Part shown: positions 1 to 9,506 of the stretch, piece after piece
Layout of the letters: each line of letters opens with the position of its first letter
Numbering within the stretch: the first letter of the stretch is position 1
Assembly: GCA_019419585.1 (NCBI GenBank)
Contig: DXZQ01000005.1
Coordinates: 1 to 64,000 of the forward strand
Direction: 5' to 3'
Origin: Collinsella sp.
Lineage (GTDB): Bacteria > Actinomycetota > Coriobacteriia > Coriobacteriales > Coriobacteriaceae
DNA length: 64,000 bases
Position numbers and translations under genes: made by a program
Notes under the pieces: generated by a model
What the model was told of the DNA's origin: nothing
Database searches by the model: none
What the model saw: only the letters and a program-made list of their open reading frames with translations

Positions 1-1369
<1,369 letters not shown>

Positions 1370-1401
1370 ATGCCCCTCTCCTCTCATATAGGTATACAGG
1401 C

Positions 1402-1417
1402 CCCGGCGATCGCCGGG
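1402..1417. promoter_or_regulatory. Perfect 16-bp palindrome in the nifJ leader
   Basis: CCCGGCGATCGCCGGG is a perfect dyad 33 bp upstream of the nifJ start. It could be an operator or a small mRNA hairpin; no known regulator motif was recognised. Confidence 0.35.
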
Positions 1418-1787
1418 ATGTTGGCGTGATGGGATTTACGCTGTTGCTTCCAATCATCTGGCAGGCAGGCTCAGCAGCAGGTACGTGGCGTGGAGAGAAG
1501 ACATGCCGAGGCGAGGGGCAACTGATGCGCCCCACAGACCCGACCGCCCGTCTTGCACATGACCGAGCGCCGCAAAGGCCGCATGCCGGATGCTCCCGGG
1601 CACGCCCCGGCGATGGGAGGCGCCCGCAACGAAAATCCGCATGCGGGTTTATTGTACCCCGCCGTCAAGTGTAATAGCGGCAAATATAGGCGGGCGGTAA
1701 AGGCTTACCTCGACTGACCGCCAAGGGCCAAATGGTCCCTGTGTTCCCGGGCAATCGGCTCTGACGCGCCAAGGAGTGTCCCCAAGT

Positions 1788-1820
1788 GCCGGCAGAAAAG
1801 GAGCGTCCCTATCTGCCGGC
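1788..1820. terminator. Hairpin after the truncated FHA gene
   Basis: Arms GCCGGCAGA and TCTGCCGGC enclose a 15-base loop and end at the stop of the minus-strand FHA remnant. The same hairpin follows the intact FHA gene at 8533-8565, so it was duplicated with the gene end. It lacks a clear T-run, so its role as a terminator is likely but not proven. Confidence 0.5.
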
Positions 1821-2302
1821 TAGAGGGCACCGAAGAGGATGGCGTAGGTAGTGGATTCGCCGAGCTTGAGCTCGTCGCCGGGGTTGAGCTGGGCGGAGCG
1901 ACCGGGCTCTACTTGAATACACACGCTCGTGGCCCCGTTTACCACCACGGTGCCGTTCGTGGATGACAGGTCCTCGACAAACCATGTGCCAGAATCGTCG
2001 CACCAGATATGGGCATGGCGGGCCGAGACATCGTCGCCGACGTCGGTGATGTCGCCCTCCCCCGTTGCCAGCGCGCCGATCTCGACGCCTTCCTCACTCG
2101 GCTGGATCCAGCGCGGGGCGCTCACCACGTAGCCGTTTTGCACGCGCAACAGTCCCAACGGATGCGCCGGCGCGGCCTCGTGCTCGCCCGCGACCGAAGA
2201 TGTGCTCAGCGAGCGCGGCGTCGACGTGTCGCCGCCACGGGTCGCATGAGCGCGGCGGCTCGCCCGACTTGGAACTAAGGCGGGCGTGAGAGCAAACGGC
2301 AT
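1820..2302 (-). pseudogene. Truncated FHA-domain protein (3' duplicate)
   Basis: The last roughly 145 codons are a diverged copy of the C-terminal half of the FHA gene at 8565-9503. Both share the FHA core: IGALATGEGDITDVGDDVSA, RHAHIW and DLSSTNGTVVVNG. Homology starts abruptly near 2250, at the HAT..GG.TSTPRSL stretch; the first 15 or so codons of the open frame are unrelated. The kinase-partner N-terminal half is missing. The 130 bp beyond the stop are also duplicated, including the hairpin. The arrangement looks like a resident gene end left behind when the 2.3-8.4 kb island arrived, or a copy brought with it. If translated it would give a bare phosphothreonine-binding FHA domain, but no Shine-Dalgarno stands out. 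Confidence 0.8.
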
Positions 2303-2818
2303 AGGGAACGAATCTTGCGGATGTACTCCTCGACGTCAGGCAGGTAAGCCCCACGAAGTCACCGGGGAGGCCCAAGCGGCCCGGCACCACTTCCAGATTC
2401 TGACCAGGGCGAGTCGTTCGCCGGTGGCTGAAGGCTCGCTCCCACCCAAAAGGGGAGATTCGCGTTGTTCCCCAATCGCTCTCGCATCTTTCATTTTGCT
2501 CGAGGTGGGCTATAAAAACTTTCCTGGTGAAAGGCGGCGATTGGTTTCCTTTCTTTCTAGAGGAGCGCGCCTGTAATCTGTTTTCATCCTAAATCAAGTT
2601 AAGATCGGACCTTCCAGAGGCAAGTCGACTCAAACTGCGAGGCTCCATGTTGGAATAAAGAGCGCTGTCGAAGTGCCAACAACACAAAGCTTGCCAGCCT
2701 CAAATAGAACCTTTTGGGAGTCCGATTGGGCCGCACACCGAATCCCCGCTGGTGGTTTTTTATAGCTGCGCAACAATAAACAAGGTTAGTGCCAGTCCAG
2801 CATGAAATTGAGGAACGT
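2303..2818. other. Junction and leader region without a convincing gene
   Basis: No intact gene was recognised here. Near 2300-2350 the minus strand can read a short helical remnant (YLPDVEEYIRKIRSLCRL), perhaps a broken gene edge. Base composition drops toward AT-rich after about 2480, which marks the start of the foreign island. The last 60 bp should contain the promoter and leader of the radical SAM gene. Confidence 0.4.
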
Positions 2819-4177
2819 ATGCATTTTTTCTCAGTAAGTGATCGTCGTTACTGCTTCGATGAGGTCACTCGCAATTGCTTTCAGGTTGACCAAGCATCAG
2901 AAGATGCGCTTCGCATATTTGAAGCATCGGGAAGAACGGTCAACTCGAAGTTGCTAACAAAGTCACTTGCTGCGAAAGGCTACGACCAAACGACCATAGC
3001 AGAACTTGAAGACGACATTGATGAGTATCAACGATTGTCTGAGCGGACTTTCTTAACAAAAGACACGCCTCGAAAACTTAGATCCATCGAACTCCACGTT
3101 TCACATGCATGCAACCTTGGTTGTAGTTACTGTTTTGCCGGTAAAGGAGATTATGGAACGTCTCCTCTGCTGATGACAGACGAGATAGCCTTCAAGGCGG
3201 TCGACTACCTCGTCGCAAGTTCATCGGAAAACGAAACGCTTGCGATCGTCTTTTTTGGTGGGGAACCCATGATTAACGAGCCGCTGATATGGAAAACGGT
3301 CGACTATTCAAAAAGAATATACCCCAATAGAAACTTTACCTATTCTATTACGACCAACGGAACGCTTTTGAATGACACTGCTGTGAATTCTTTCAAGGAG
3401 CACGGGTTTTCTGTTCTGATTAGTCTCGATGGTACAGGATGCAAGCACGATGCATCGCGCCCGTACAAGACGGGAGGCGGCTCTTTCTCCGATATCGACA
3501 AAAACGTTCGTCGTTTTTCCGAGTCGTTCCCCTTCGGCGCAAGAGCGACCTTAACAAATAATAACTGTAACCTTGTTGAAGACTATCTTCAGTTTAAAGA
3601 GATGGGCTTCAGAAGGATTTACTTCTCGCCCGTGAGCTCATTCGATGAGAATATCAAACTCGACGAACACTCATTAAACAAAATCAGGGCGGGCCTAATA
3701 GATTTGGCGGATCAATATCTCAAACAGATTGATCAAGGGGAAAAGCCCTTGTTTAGAACATTGAAAACTGCAGTTGATTTGATTATGAGCAACAGGATCG
3801 CCTTTGTCGGATGCGGGGCTGGCAGGCGTTTTATTTCCGTGACTCCCGAAGGGGACGTATACCCCTGTCACAGGTTTGTCGGGATGATGCGATTCAAAAT
3901 GGGCAACATCGTCACCGGAATTGACGAAACTAGGTATATTGAAAACTGGAGTCAGGGTGTCGAAAAAAGAATTGACTGTACGGACTGTTGGGCTCGGTCT
4001 TTCTGTGGTGGGGGCTGTAGCTGGGAGGCTGCAGGCGAGCACGGCTACTTGCCCAAGAGTCTACACCCTGCATCATGTGAATATAGAAAAATGTGCTACG
4101 AGATGGCTTTTGACCTTATTTCCCGCCACTCATCTTCGCAGGAGAAAAATCAACGAGAAGCTACTGTATCGGAATAA
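2819..4177 (+). CDS. Radical SAM/SPASM peptide maturase (ranthipeptide or sactipeptide type)
   Basis: This is a cytosolic iron-sulfur enzyme that should install thioether cross-links on the Cys-rich peptides encoded just downstream. With the start at 2819 (452 aa, GAGGAA ribosome site) the protein begins MHFFSVSDRRYCFDEVTRNC, like the peptide-binding N-terminus of SCIFF/CcpM/PapB-type maturases. A GTG 30 bp earlier is possible but has a weak site. The radical SAM motif CNLGCSYC places Cys98, Cys102 and Cys105 on the catalytic cluster. FFGGEPM and TNGTLL follow as SAM-binding strands. A C-terminal SPASM region carries CGAGRRF, GDVYPCHRF and CTDCWARSFCGGGC for auxiliary clusters. Two precursors, a small membrane peptide and a nearby ABC exporter complete a RiPP cluster. 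The exact linkage chemistry is inferred from the precursors, not from the enzyme alone. Confidence 0.88.
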   Translation: MHFFSVSDRRYCFDEVTRNCFQVDQASEDALRIFEASGRTVNSKLLTKSLAAKGYDQTTIAELEDDIDEYQRLSERTFLTKDTPRKLRSIELHVSHACNLGCSYCFAGKGDYGTSPLLMTDEIAFKAVDYLVASSSENETLAIVFFGGEPMINEPLIWKTVDYSKRIYPNRNFTYSITTNGTLLNDTAVNSFKEHGFSVLISLDGTGCKHDASRPYKTGGGSFSDIDKNVRRFSESFPFGARATLTNNNCNLVEDYLQFKEMGFRRIYFSPVSSFDENIKLDEHSLNKIRAGLIDLADQYLKQIDQGEKPLFRTLKTAVDLIMSNRIAFVGCGAGRRFISVTPEGDVYPCHRFVGMMRFKMGNIVTGIDETRYIENWSQGVEKRIDCTDCWARSFCGGGCSWEAAGEHGYLPKSLHPASCEYRKMCYEMAFDLISRHSSSQEKNQREATVSE

Positions 4178-4346
4178 GCGGTTCAGCGCATTGCTGTCAC
4201 CATTGTGGAGGTGTTCGTTCTTCTGATTACCGTCTGCGAAGCTTATTGCTACGTTCGCCGAAACCATTCTAGAAATATGGTGAACTAGACATCTTGGTTT
4301 GTTATACACAATATTGAGGTTTTTCTGCACTCAAAGGGAGGTAGTC

Positions 4347-4550
4347 GTGAAGCATATTCATCCGATTAATCCAGGAAGTGGCGACGAGGCAGGCGTGAAG
4401 CCGATGTCTTTTGACTGCCTCTTGGGCATTACTGACATCTGTACTGTTTATGATAAAGCAGATGGCTGTGGTGCATACGATTACTGCGACTATGACATGG
4501 ATGGCGGCAGCATCTGCGTTGTAGATCACTGTGGCATTGATCAAACGTAG
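4347..4550 (+). CDS. RiPP precursor peptide 1, Cys/Asp-rich
   Basis: A 67-residue peptide starts at GTG 4347 behind a near-ideal AAAGGGAGGT site. The leader start is (V/M)KHIHP. The rest holds six cysteines, most followed by aspartate two to four residues on: CTVYD and CGAYD are exact CX3D motifs, while CDYD, CVVD and CGID are CX2D. In freyrasin (PapA) and other ranthipeptides, CX3D is where radical SAM enzymes join Cys sulfur to the Asp beta carbon, so this is the likely maturase substrate. It shares the leader, the DIC..YD.A block and the spacing of the later cysteines with precursor 2. The peptide is very acidic and lacks a double-glycine site, so the cleavage point is unknown. Confidence 0.82.
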   Translation: MKHIHPINPGSGDEAGVKPMSFDCLLGITDICTVYDKADGCGAYDYCDYDMDGGSICVVDHCGIDQT

Positions 4551-4580
4551 TCTCTAATTGGATTAAGGTGAGGAGCTGTT

Positions 4581-4760
4581 ATGAAGCATATCCATCCTGT
4601 TGGTTCAAATGAACATCCTCCCGTTGAGCCTTGTTGTCTTGGAGTTGATATATGCAATTTTTACGACATCGCCGAGTGCCCTGTTGCGGATTGGTGCTAT
4701 GTCGATAAAGAATCAAGCTGTGTTTTGCCAGCAGATTGGTGCGATCCAGTTGACGAGTAG
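4581..4760 (+). CDS. RiPP precursor peptide 2, Cys/Asp-rich
   Basis: This 59-residue paralogue of precursor 1 lies 30 bp after it, with ATG at 4581 and an AAGGTGAGGAG ribosome site. It begins MKHIHPVG and contains seven cysteines. CLGVD, CNFYD, CPVAD and CDPVD are exact CX3D motifs; CYVD and CVLPAD are near matches. The leader hexapeptide and the DIC..YD.A..C...D.C block are conserved between the two peptides while the intervening residues vary. That pattern is expected of two substrates of one enzyme. Both may act together as a two-component bacteriocin or signal, which is inference. Confidence 0.82.
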   Translation: MKHIHPVGSNEHPPVEPCCLGVDICNFYDIAECPVADWCYVDKESSCVLPADWCDPVDE

Positions 4761-4838
4761 TTTTGTGGCTAGGAACTATTTGGTCCAATTCAGAATAAGA
4801 TGGGAACAAATACCAAAATCTCGTGTCTGGGAGGAGTT

Positions 4839-4946
4839 ATGCCATTATTGCAAGGTCTCGTTGGATTAGCCTTTATACTTGCGTTATATCTGGCACCTTT
4901 TTTAATTCTATTCTTCATTATCCGACTCTTTCTTCGGAGAAAATAG
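4839..4946 (+). CDS. 35-residue single-span membrane peptide
   Basis: ATG 4839 follows a good GGGAGGAG site. The peptide is almost entirely one hydrophobic helix (MPLLQGLVGLAFILALYLAP, then FLILFFIIRLF) with a cationic end, LRRK. It lies 78 bp after precursor 2 in the same orientation. By position and size it could be an immunity peptide, a transporter accessory or a membrane-active product. It has no cysteine, so it is not another cross-linked substrate. Coding status rests on the ribosome site and composition only. Confidence 0.6.
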   Translation: MPLLQGLVGLAFILALYLAPFLILFFIIRLFLRRK

Positions 4947-5010
4947 GAGTGTCACGCAAACATTAGCGTAGCTTTCTTCCAATATGAGCCGAGCATTGGC
5001 AAGTGGAATA

Positions 5011-5055
5011 AGAAGCCCGACCGTTCGCCACATGAAAGTGATCGGACGGGCTTCT
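5011..5055 (+). terminator. Terminator-like hairpin ending the precursor operon
   Basis: Arms AGAAGCCCGACCG and CGGACGGGCTTCT pair at 12 of 13 positions around a 20-base loop, followed by an AT-rich stretch. It lies 65 bp after the membrane peptide and should end the plus-strand precursor transcript. Confidence 0.6.
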
Positions 5056-5149
5056 CTATTTAACCCGGGCCGCCACCCATAGCGGCTTTCCAAGCGTATT
5101 CTCAGTGCAAAGCAATCGTCAGTTTAATCCTATGCGCTGATACCGCATT

Positions 5150-5275
5150 TCATTTGTTCGGCTCGAATTCTACGGCCTGGCAACCCTCGCACTCTCCGGC
5201 AAATGGATTGAACGCGAAGGCAGAGATGATGTGTGCGTGGACATCGAGGCTGCTGTAGGCAACATACTGGGACAT
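5150..5275 (-). pseudogene. Possible IS110-type transposase N-terminal scrap
   Basis: A 41-codon minus-strand frame reads MSQYVAYSSLDVHAHIISAF and continues to an early stop. The D-V-H start resembles the DEDD nuclease start of IS110-family transposases. No catalytic remainder is present and no element ends were found. The rest of 5056-5646 shows no gene; a small dyad (ACTAAAG / CTTTAGT, 5500-5518) lies between this scrap and the end of the exporter gene. Confidence 0.3.
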
Positions 5276-5646
5276 GGACCCCCGCTGCGCGTGGTATGCG
5301 GCCCGGCATATTCATTGCCGTCCAACCCCGTGTAGTTGCAGCAAAGGGTGGAACCTCAATGCTCAGCTCATGTTGTCCGTGGGACACGAGAATCGTAAGT
5401 ACACTTTGGTGCGATTCTCACGCTGATACTGAGCCACCTGGAATAAGATACGTCGCGACAACACTTCGCTTCACCTCTGTCTCGACAAGATGACGTAGAC
5501 TAAAGTTTCCTTTAGTAAGAGAACGAGAACTATATCTGAAAGCGTTGCGATGGCGTGAAGGCACCGAGTCCGAACCGCCTGAATGCTACGTGCATCTGCA
5601 TCGCCTTTTTGTTATCTCTGCCAGTTGGGTAGCACTACACTTGTCA

Positions 5647-7299
5647 TCATTTACCCTGGTACATGCTGCCTAAATCCACTACCCCTTCTACCGCGCCGAC
5701 CATCTCGTCATCGTGAGAGACAACGATGATCAGCTGGCTTTGCTTGTTGCGCTTAACATAGGCCGCAAGCTCGGCGCGGCTTACAGCGTCTAACCCAGTC
5801 GTGGGCTCGTCGAGTACCAAAACTGACGACTTGCGTGAAATCGCCGACCATAAGTACACTCGGCGCAGCTCACCGCCCGAAAGCGCGGAGCAACGTTTCC
5901 CGAGCAACTCCTTCACGCTGTTTTCCAGCGAAAGTAGGCCATCTACACCCCGGTGATAGGAAGAAAAGGGCGTGTCGAAATACTCTAACAGCTCTTTCAC
6001 CGTTTCGTCCGGCGCGAAGCACAACTGTGGGCAGCACGATATCTCTCTCGCACGTATGTAATCCAAGTCGCATTCTTCGATTGGCACGCCGTTGTATTTT
6101 ACTTTGCCTTTCGATGAGTATAGCCCGAGCATCAAGTAAAGAAGTGACGTCTTGCCTCTTCCGTTTTCCCCAACTATGCAATATGTACCAGGACCGGAAA
6201 ACTTGAAAGAAAACCCGCCGAGGACCTCTCGGACAGATCCGTCTGGAAGGGCAACCGAGAATTCCAAATCAGATACCGAAATGTCATTTATTTCATCGAG
6301 TTTAGCTAAATCGGTCCGATTCCACCCCGATCTCTCCTTTTCTCTCGTCGCGATAGCCGTCCTATCCCATGATGCTTTGGCATCTTGATAGGATTTGAAC
6401 AATGACATCATACTTTTCAAAGTCTTAAAGAGAACCGCGAAGTATGTACCGATGATAGTGTACTCGCCTATTGACATAGTTCCGTTAATGATTCGTACTC
6501 CGGAAACAACAAGTATCACCGCTTGAAACAACGCTGCGAAAAGACCATCGAGCGATGTCAGAGAATATGATAGCTTTCCGGAGCGCAAAACTTTGGGAAA
6601 ATAGCTCTTAAACCCAGCGTCGAGCGCTTGTTCGCTCTTGCCGTACGAAGATGTCAGTTGAATGTTGAGAATCTGATTAAGCTGCGATGCAATTGCGGCG
6701 TAAAAGGCGCTGTCCGCCTCTTTCTTCTCATACGTGACCCTATACAAAAGTTTCCTCAACCCAGTAATTACACAGAAATACACGATGAGGAGAATGATGG
6801 AAAACACCGCGAGAGTTGAATCAATTGACCATATGATAAGCAATACGATGGGAATGGCTACAATGGACAGCGGCGCACTGATAAAATTCGCCAAAACGAA
6901 GGATGAGACCACGCTGGAGTCGGAAATAATCCGTTGCGTTGTATAGGCTGGATCGATGGTCCGACTCACCAAGTAATCGTCTCTTTCAAAACGCAAGACG
7001 GCCTCCCTGAGAAGATCAAAGGAAAGTCTCGTGGTTATGCGAATGGAAAGTGTTCCTGCAAAATAAGTAAAGAGGGTGGAGAAAACTCCTATTGACGCAA
7101 CCAGGAGCGCGAAGAGTACGGCGTCTCTTTCGCTGCGGTTACCGAGAAGAAAATCTAAGAATTTCCCGTTCACGTATGGCATGGCATAGGAGAGAGCGGT
7201 TCCAATCACCGTGATAGCAATGAAGACGAAAGCCCCTTTTGCTCTGATGAACCTCGAGAGAACGCATCGAATCAAGGAAGGCCCCAATCTACCCGCCAC
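5647..7299 (-). CDS. ABC exporter, fused membrane and ATPase domains
   Basis: This 550-residue half-transporter has six predicted helices in residues 15-300, then a nucleotide-binding domain. Walker A is GENGRGKTS (377-385), the signature LSGGE (473-477), Walker B VLVLDEP (493-499) and the H-loop His529. A C39 peptidase domain is absent, so it would export a peptide whose leader is removed elsewhere. It faces the precursor genes convergently and has the same lower-GC codon habit, which supports its role as exporter or immunity pump for the ranthipeptide products. The GTG start at 7299 has no clear ribosome site, so the true start may be slightly downstream. Confidence 0.85.
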   Translation of the reverse strand: MAGRLGPSLIRCVLSRFIRAKGAFVFIAITVIGTALSYAMPYVNGKFLDFLLGNRSERDAVLFALLVASIGVFSTLFTYFAGTLSIRITTRLSFDLLREAVLRFERDDYLVSRTIDPAYTTQRIISDSSVVSSFVLANFISAPLSIVAIPIVLLIIWSIDSTLAVFSIILLIVYFCVITGLRKLLYRVTYEKKEADSAFYAAIASQLNQILNIQLTSSYGKSEQALDAGFKSYFPKVLRSGKLSYSLTSLDGLFAALFQAVILVVSGVRIINGTMSIGEYTIIGTYFAVLFKTLKSMMSLFKSYQDAKASWDRTAIATREKERSGWNRTDLAKLDEINDISVSDLEFSVALPDGSVREVLGGFSFKFSGPGTYCIVGENGRGKTSLLYLMLGLYSSKGKVKYNGVPIEECDLDYIRAREISCCPQLCFAPDETVKELLEYFDTPFSSYHRGVDGLLSLENSVKELLGKRCSALSGGELRRVYLWSAISRKSSVLVLDEPTTGLDAVSRAELAAYVKRNKQSQLIIVVSHDDEMVGAVEGVVDLGSMYQGK

Positions 7300-7445
7300 A
7301 AAACATCAATCACTGATACCTTACACCTCAACACAACAGGAGCGAAGATTTGCCAATGAGACTGCTTTAAGATTGCCTTGGGCCAATACGATCTCAAGCT
7401 CTTCCTACAAGAGAGTCGGAATCGGACATCTCCTCCGACGAACCT

Positions 7446-7489
7446 GGCAATCGGGCGGTTGAAATATCTTTTTCAACCGCCCGATTGCC
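7446..7489. repeat. Perfect 19-bp inverted repeat
   Basis: Arms GGCAATCGGGCGGTTGAAA and its exact complement flank a 6-base loop. It sits in the otherwise empty 7300-7614 gap, downstream of the decayed methyltransferase and upstream of the exporter, both on the minus strand. A long perfect stem with no T-run may be a terminator or a transposon-end remnant. Confidence 0.6.
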
Positions 7490-7614
7490 ACAATAGATTT
7501 GAGCATCCGCCCACAAACGTCCGCGTTTTATACCCATCAAATCCTTTGCCTTTTGTCGTCTAGACTAGAAAAATCGCTCGAAATAACGCAACCGGCCTGC
7601 TCGCTTGAAGAAAC

Positions 7615-8264
7615 CTAAGCCCGTAACGTAGATGTGCAAACTTCCGAAACGCCTTGCGCGGCATAGTGCGTATAAACTTCGTCAACCGCCTCAGAAATAT
7701 CTGAGTATCGCGCCGGGTCAAAAGCATACGATGTCGCAGCTATACCCTGCACCCATTCGAAACGCGGATTAATTGAATAGCCACACAGCATCATCATACA
7801 TGCATCTAGACCTGATTTCCCAAGTATCCGACGTATTGATGAGAGCATCGCGGGTCGCCCCTGCACCATCGTCGTCACCCCTATTAGCAGTATTTACCGT
7901 TTTTCTCTAAATGCGTATCGCCACCCTTAAGAATACGAAGTGTTTTATCCAGACCCGATTGTCCTCCATCTCAAACGAAGGGATAAGGAATCTCATCCGG
8001 AATCGGCAGTAACGGAGGATTCACAACGACAAGCGAAAAACATGAGTCATCTCTCAGAGGGGAGTAAAGGCTCCCCTCAAGCACCCTAGTTTCGTCATCC
8101 AAAGAGTTGATGGCAGTGTTTTTCTTACAAAGGTCGACAACAAAAGGGTTGATTTCTACAGATGTTACATCCATGCCACAGTTGGTAAGTATCAGGCCCT
8201 GTATTCTGGGGCCAGAACACAAATCGAGAGCCTTCCGTGCGCTCTGCGGTGTAAGGCGCCAATC
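7615..8264 (-). pseudogene. Decayed class I SAM-dependent methyltransferase
   Basis: Pieces read in order on the minus strand. They begin ARKALDLCSGPRIQGLIL (motif I, where the usual GTG is changed), then VTSVEINPFVVDLC, then VVVNPPLLPIPDEIPYPFV (motif IV, as in release-factor-type methylases). An in-frame TGA follows where the family has glycine, then DGGQSGLDKTLRIL, more stops, and a C-terminal piece ending at 7615. The N-terminal domain is missing before 8264. With at least three stops it cannot give a full protein. It may once have belonged to the island or to the lost flank. The 8265-8532 gap beside it holds nothing recognisable. Confidence 0.7.
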
Positions 8265-8532
8265 TCAGCAAATCTGTCCCACAATACTGCGCTGAAGAAC
8301 AAGACGGAACCCCTGAGCCAAACTCCCCTATACCTTATTAAGGCTAAGACAGGCAAGTTCACGCACCCGGCATATTCCAGAATAACATCCTATTGTTTTA
8401 GATGCTCTACAAGCATGAACAGCCGCGAATCGGAAAGATCTTCTAGTTTCGCCCCGACTGACCGCCAAGGGCCAAAATGGCCCCTCCATCCCCGGGCGAC
8501 TGGCTCTGGCGCGCCGAGGAGTGTCCCCAAGT

Positions 8533-8565
8533 GCCGGCAGAAAAGAAACGTCCCTATCTGCCGGC
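8533..8565 (-). terminator. Hairpin after the intact FHA gene
   Basis: Arms GCCGGCAGA and TCTGCCGGC abut the FHA stop codon. This matches the hairpin at 1788-1820 and probably ends the kinase-FHA operon. Confidence 0.5.
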
Positions 8566-9503
8566 TAGAGGGCACCGAAGAGGATGGCGTAGGTAGTGGA
8601 TTCGCCGAGCTTGAGCTCGTCGCCGGGATTGAGTTGGGCGGAACGGCCGGGCTCGACCTGAATGCAGACGCGCGTGGCCCCGTTTACCACCACGGTTCCG
8701 TTGGTGGACGACAAGTCCTCGACGTGCCAGATATTTTGAGCATCGCACCAGATATGGGCATGGCGGGCCGAGACATCGTCGCCGACGTCGGTAATATCGC
8801 CCTCACCAGTGGCCAGCGCACCAATCTCAACACCCTGCTCACTCGGCTGAATCCAGCGCGGGGCGCTCACGACAAAACTGTTTTGTACGCGCAGCAAGCC
8901 CAAGGGGTGCGCCGGAGCGGGTTCGCGTTCGCCCGCGGTCATCGACATGCCAAGCGAACGCGGCGTGGAGGTGCCTCCGCCACAGGTCGCGTGCGCGTAG
9001 TCGATGGCATAGTTCACCGAGGACCGCACATCCGCCGAACAACCGACGGCGACAAACAGCACCAGCACGGCCTCGGCGCGCTCGGCGGGCATGAGTTCCG
9101 CCGCCTGGGACAGGCGATCGAGCGCGTTGCGATAGAGATTCGTGTCCTGATGGCACTCTTCGAGCGCGCGTACCATCGGTTCACCTGCAGGACCGCACAC
9201 CATATTGATCACAGCCGTGGAGTCCATGGGATTTCGCTGGCGCAGGGCCAGTTGCGACATAATACGCGCAGCCGAGGTACCGTATTCGGCAAAGTAGCGC
9301 TGCTGAAGCGTGCCGACCGGCGCGCGAACGATAAAGCGGGAAACCCAAGAGCGATCGGCGGCTCGGCTCTGCGGGCTGCGGCCGTCGGCGAGCGGACGGG
9401 ACGAAAGCACCAGGCCGCACAGCTCGATATGGCTCAGATGCGCCGCGCGCTTAAAGATGTCAAACATGGCCCCGCATGGGGTGAGCTCAACTTGAGATGC
9501 CAT
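8565..9503 (-). CDS. FHA-domain protein, kinase partner
   Basis: This 312-residue cytosolic protein has a roughly 170-residue N-terminal domain. It reads MASQVELTPCGAMFDIFKRA and later AEAVLVLFVAVGCSADVR, somewhat like a von Willebrand A-type or helical fold. A Ser-rich linker follows, then a C-terminal FHA domain. The FHA core contains GDDVSARHAHIW and DLSSTNGTVVVNG, with the conserved Ser, His and Asn that read phosphothreonine. The start lies 4 bp after the kinase stop with GGAGG upstream, so the two are co-transcribed and the FHA domain probably binds kinase targets or the kinase itself. Its 3' half is duplicated at 1820-2302. Confidence 0.85.
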   Translation of the reverse strand: MASQVELTPCGAMFDIFKRAAHLSHIELCGLVLSSRPLADGRSPQSRAADRSWVSRFIVRAPVGTLQQRYFAEYGTSAARIMSQLALRQRNPMDSTAVINMVCGPAGEPMVRALEECHQDTNLYRNALDRLSQAAELMPAERAEAVLVLFVAVGCSADVRSSVNYAIDYAHATCGGGTSTPRSLGMSMTAGEREPAPAHPLGLLRVQNSFVVSAPRWIQPSEQGVEIGALATGEGDITDVGDDVSARHAHIWCDAQNIWHVEDLSSTNGTVVVNGATRVCIQVEPGRSAQLNPGDELKLGESTTYAILFGAL

Positions 9504-9506
9504 GAC

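Noticed and set aside
5647..7299. Peptidase-containing bacteriocin exporter
   Set aside because: There is no N-terminal C39 peptidase domain and the precursors lack a double-glycine site.
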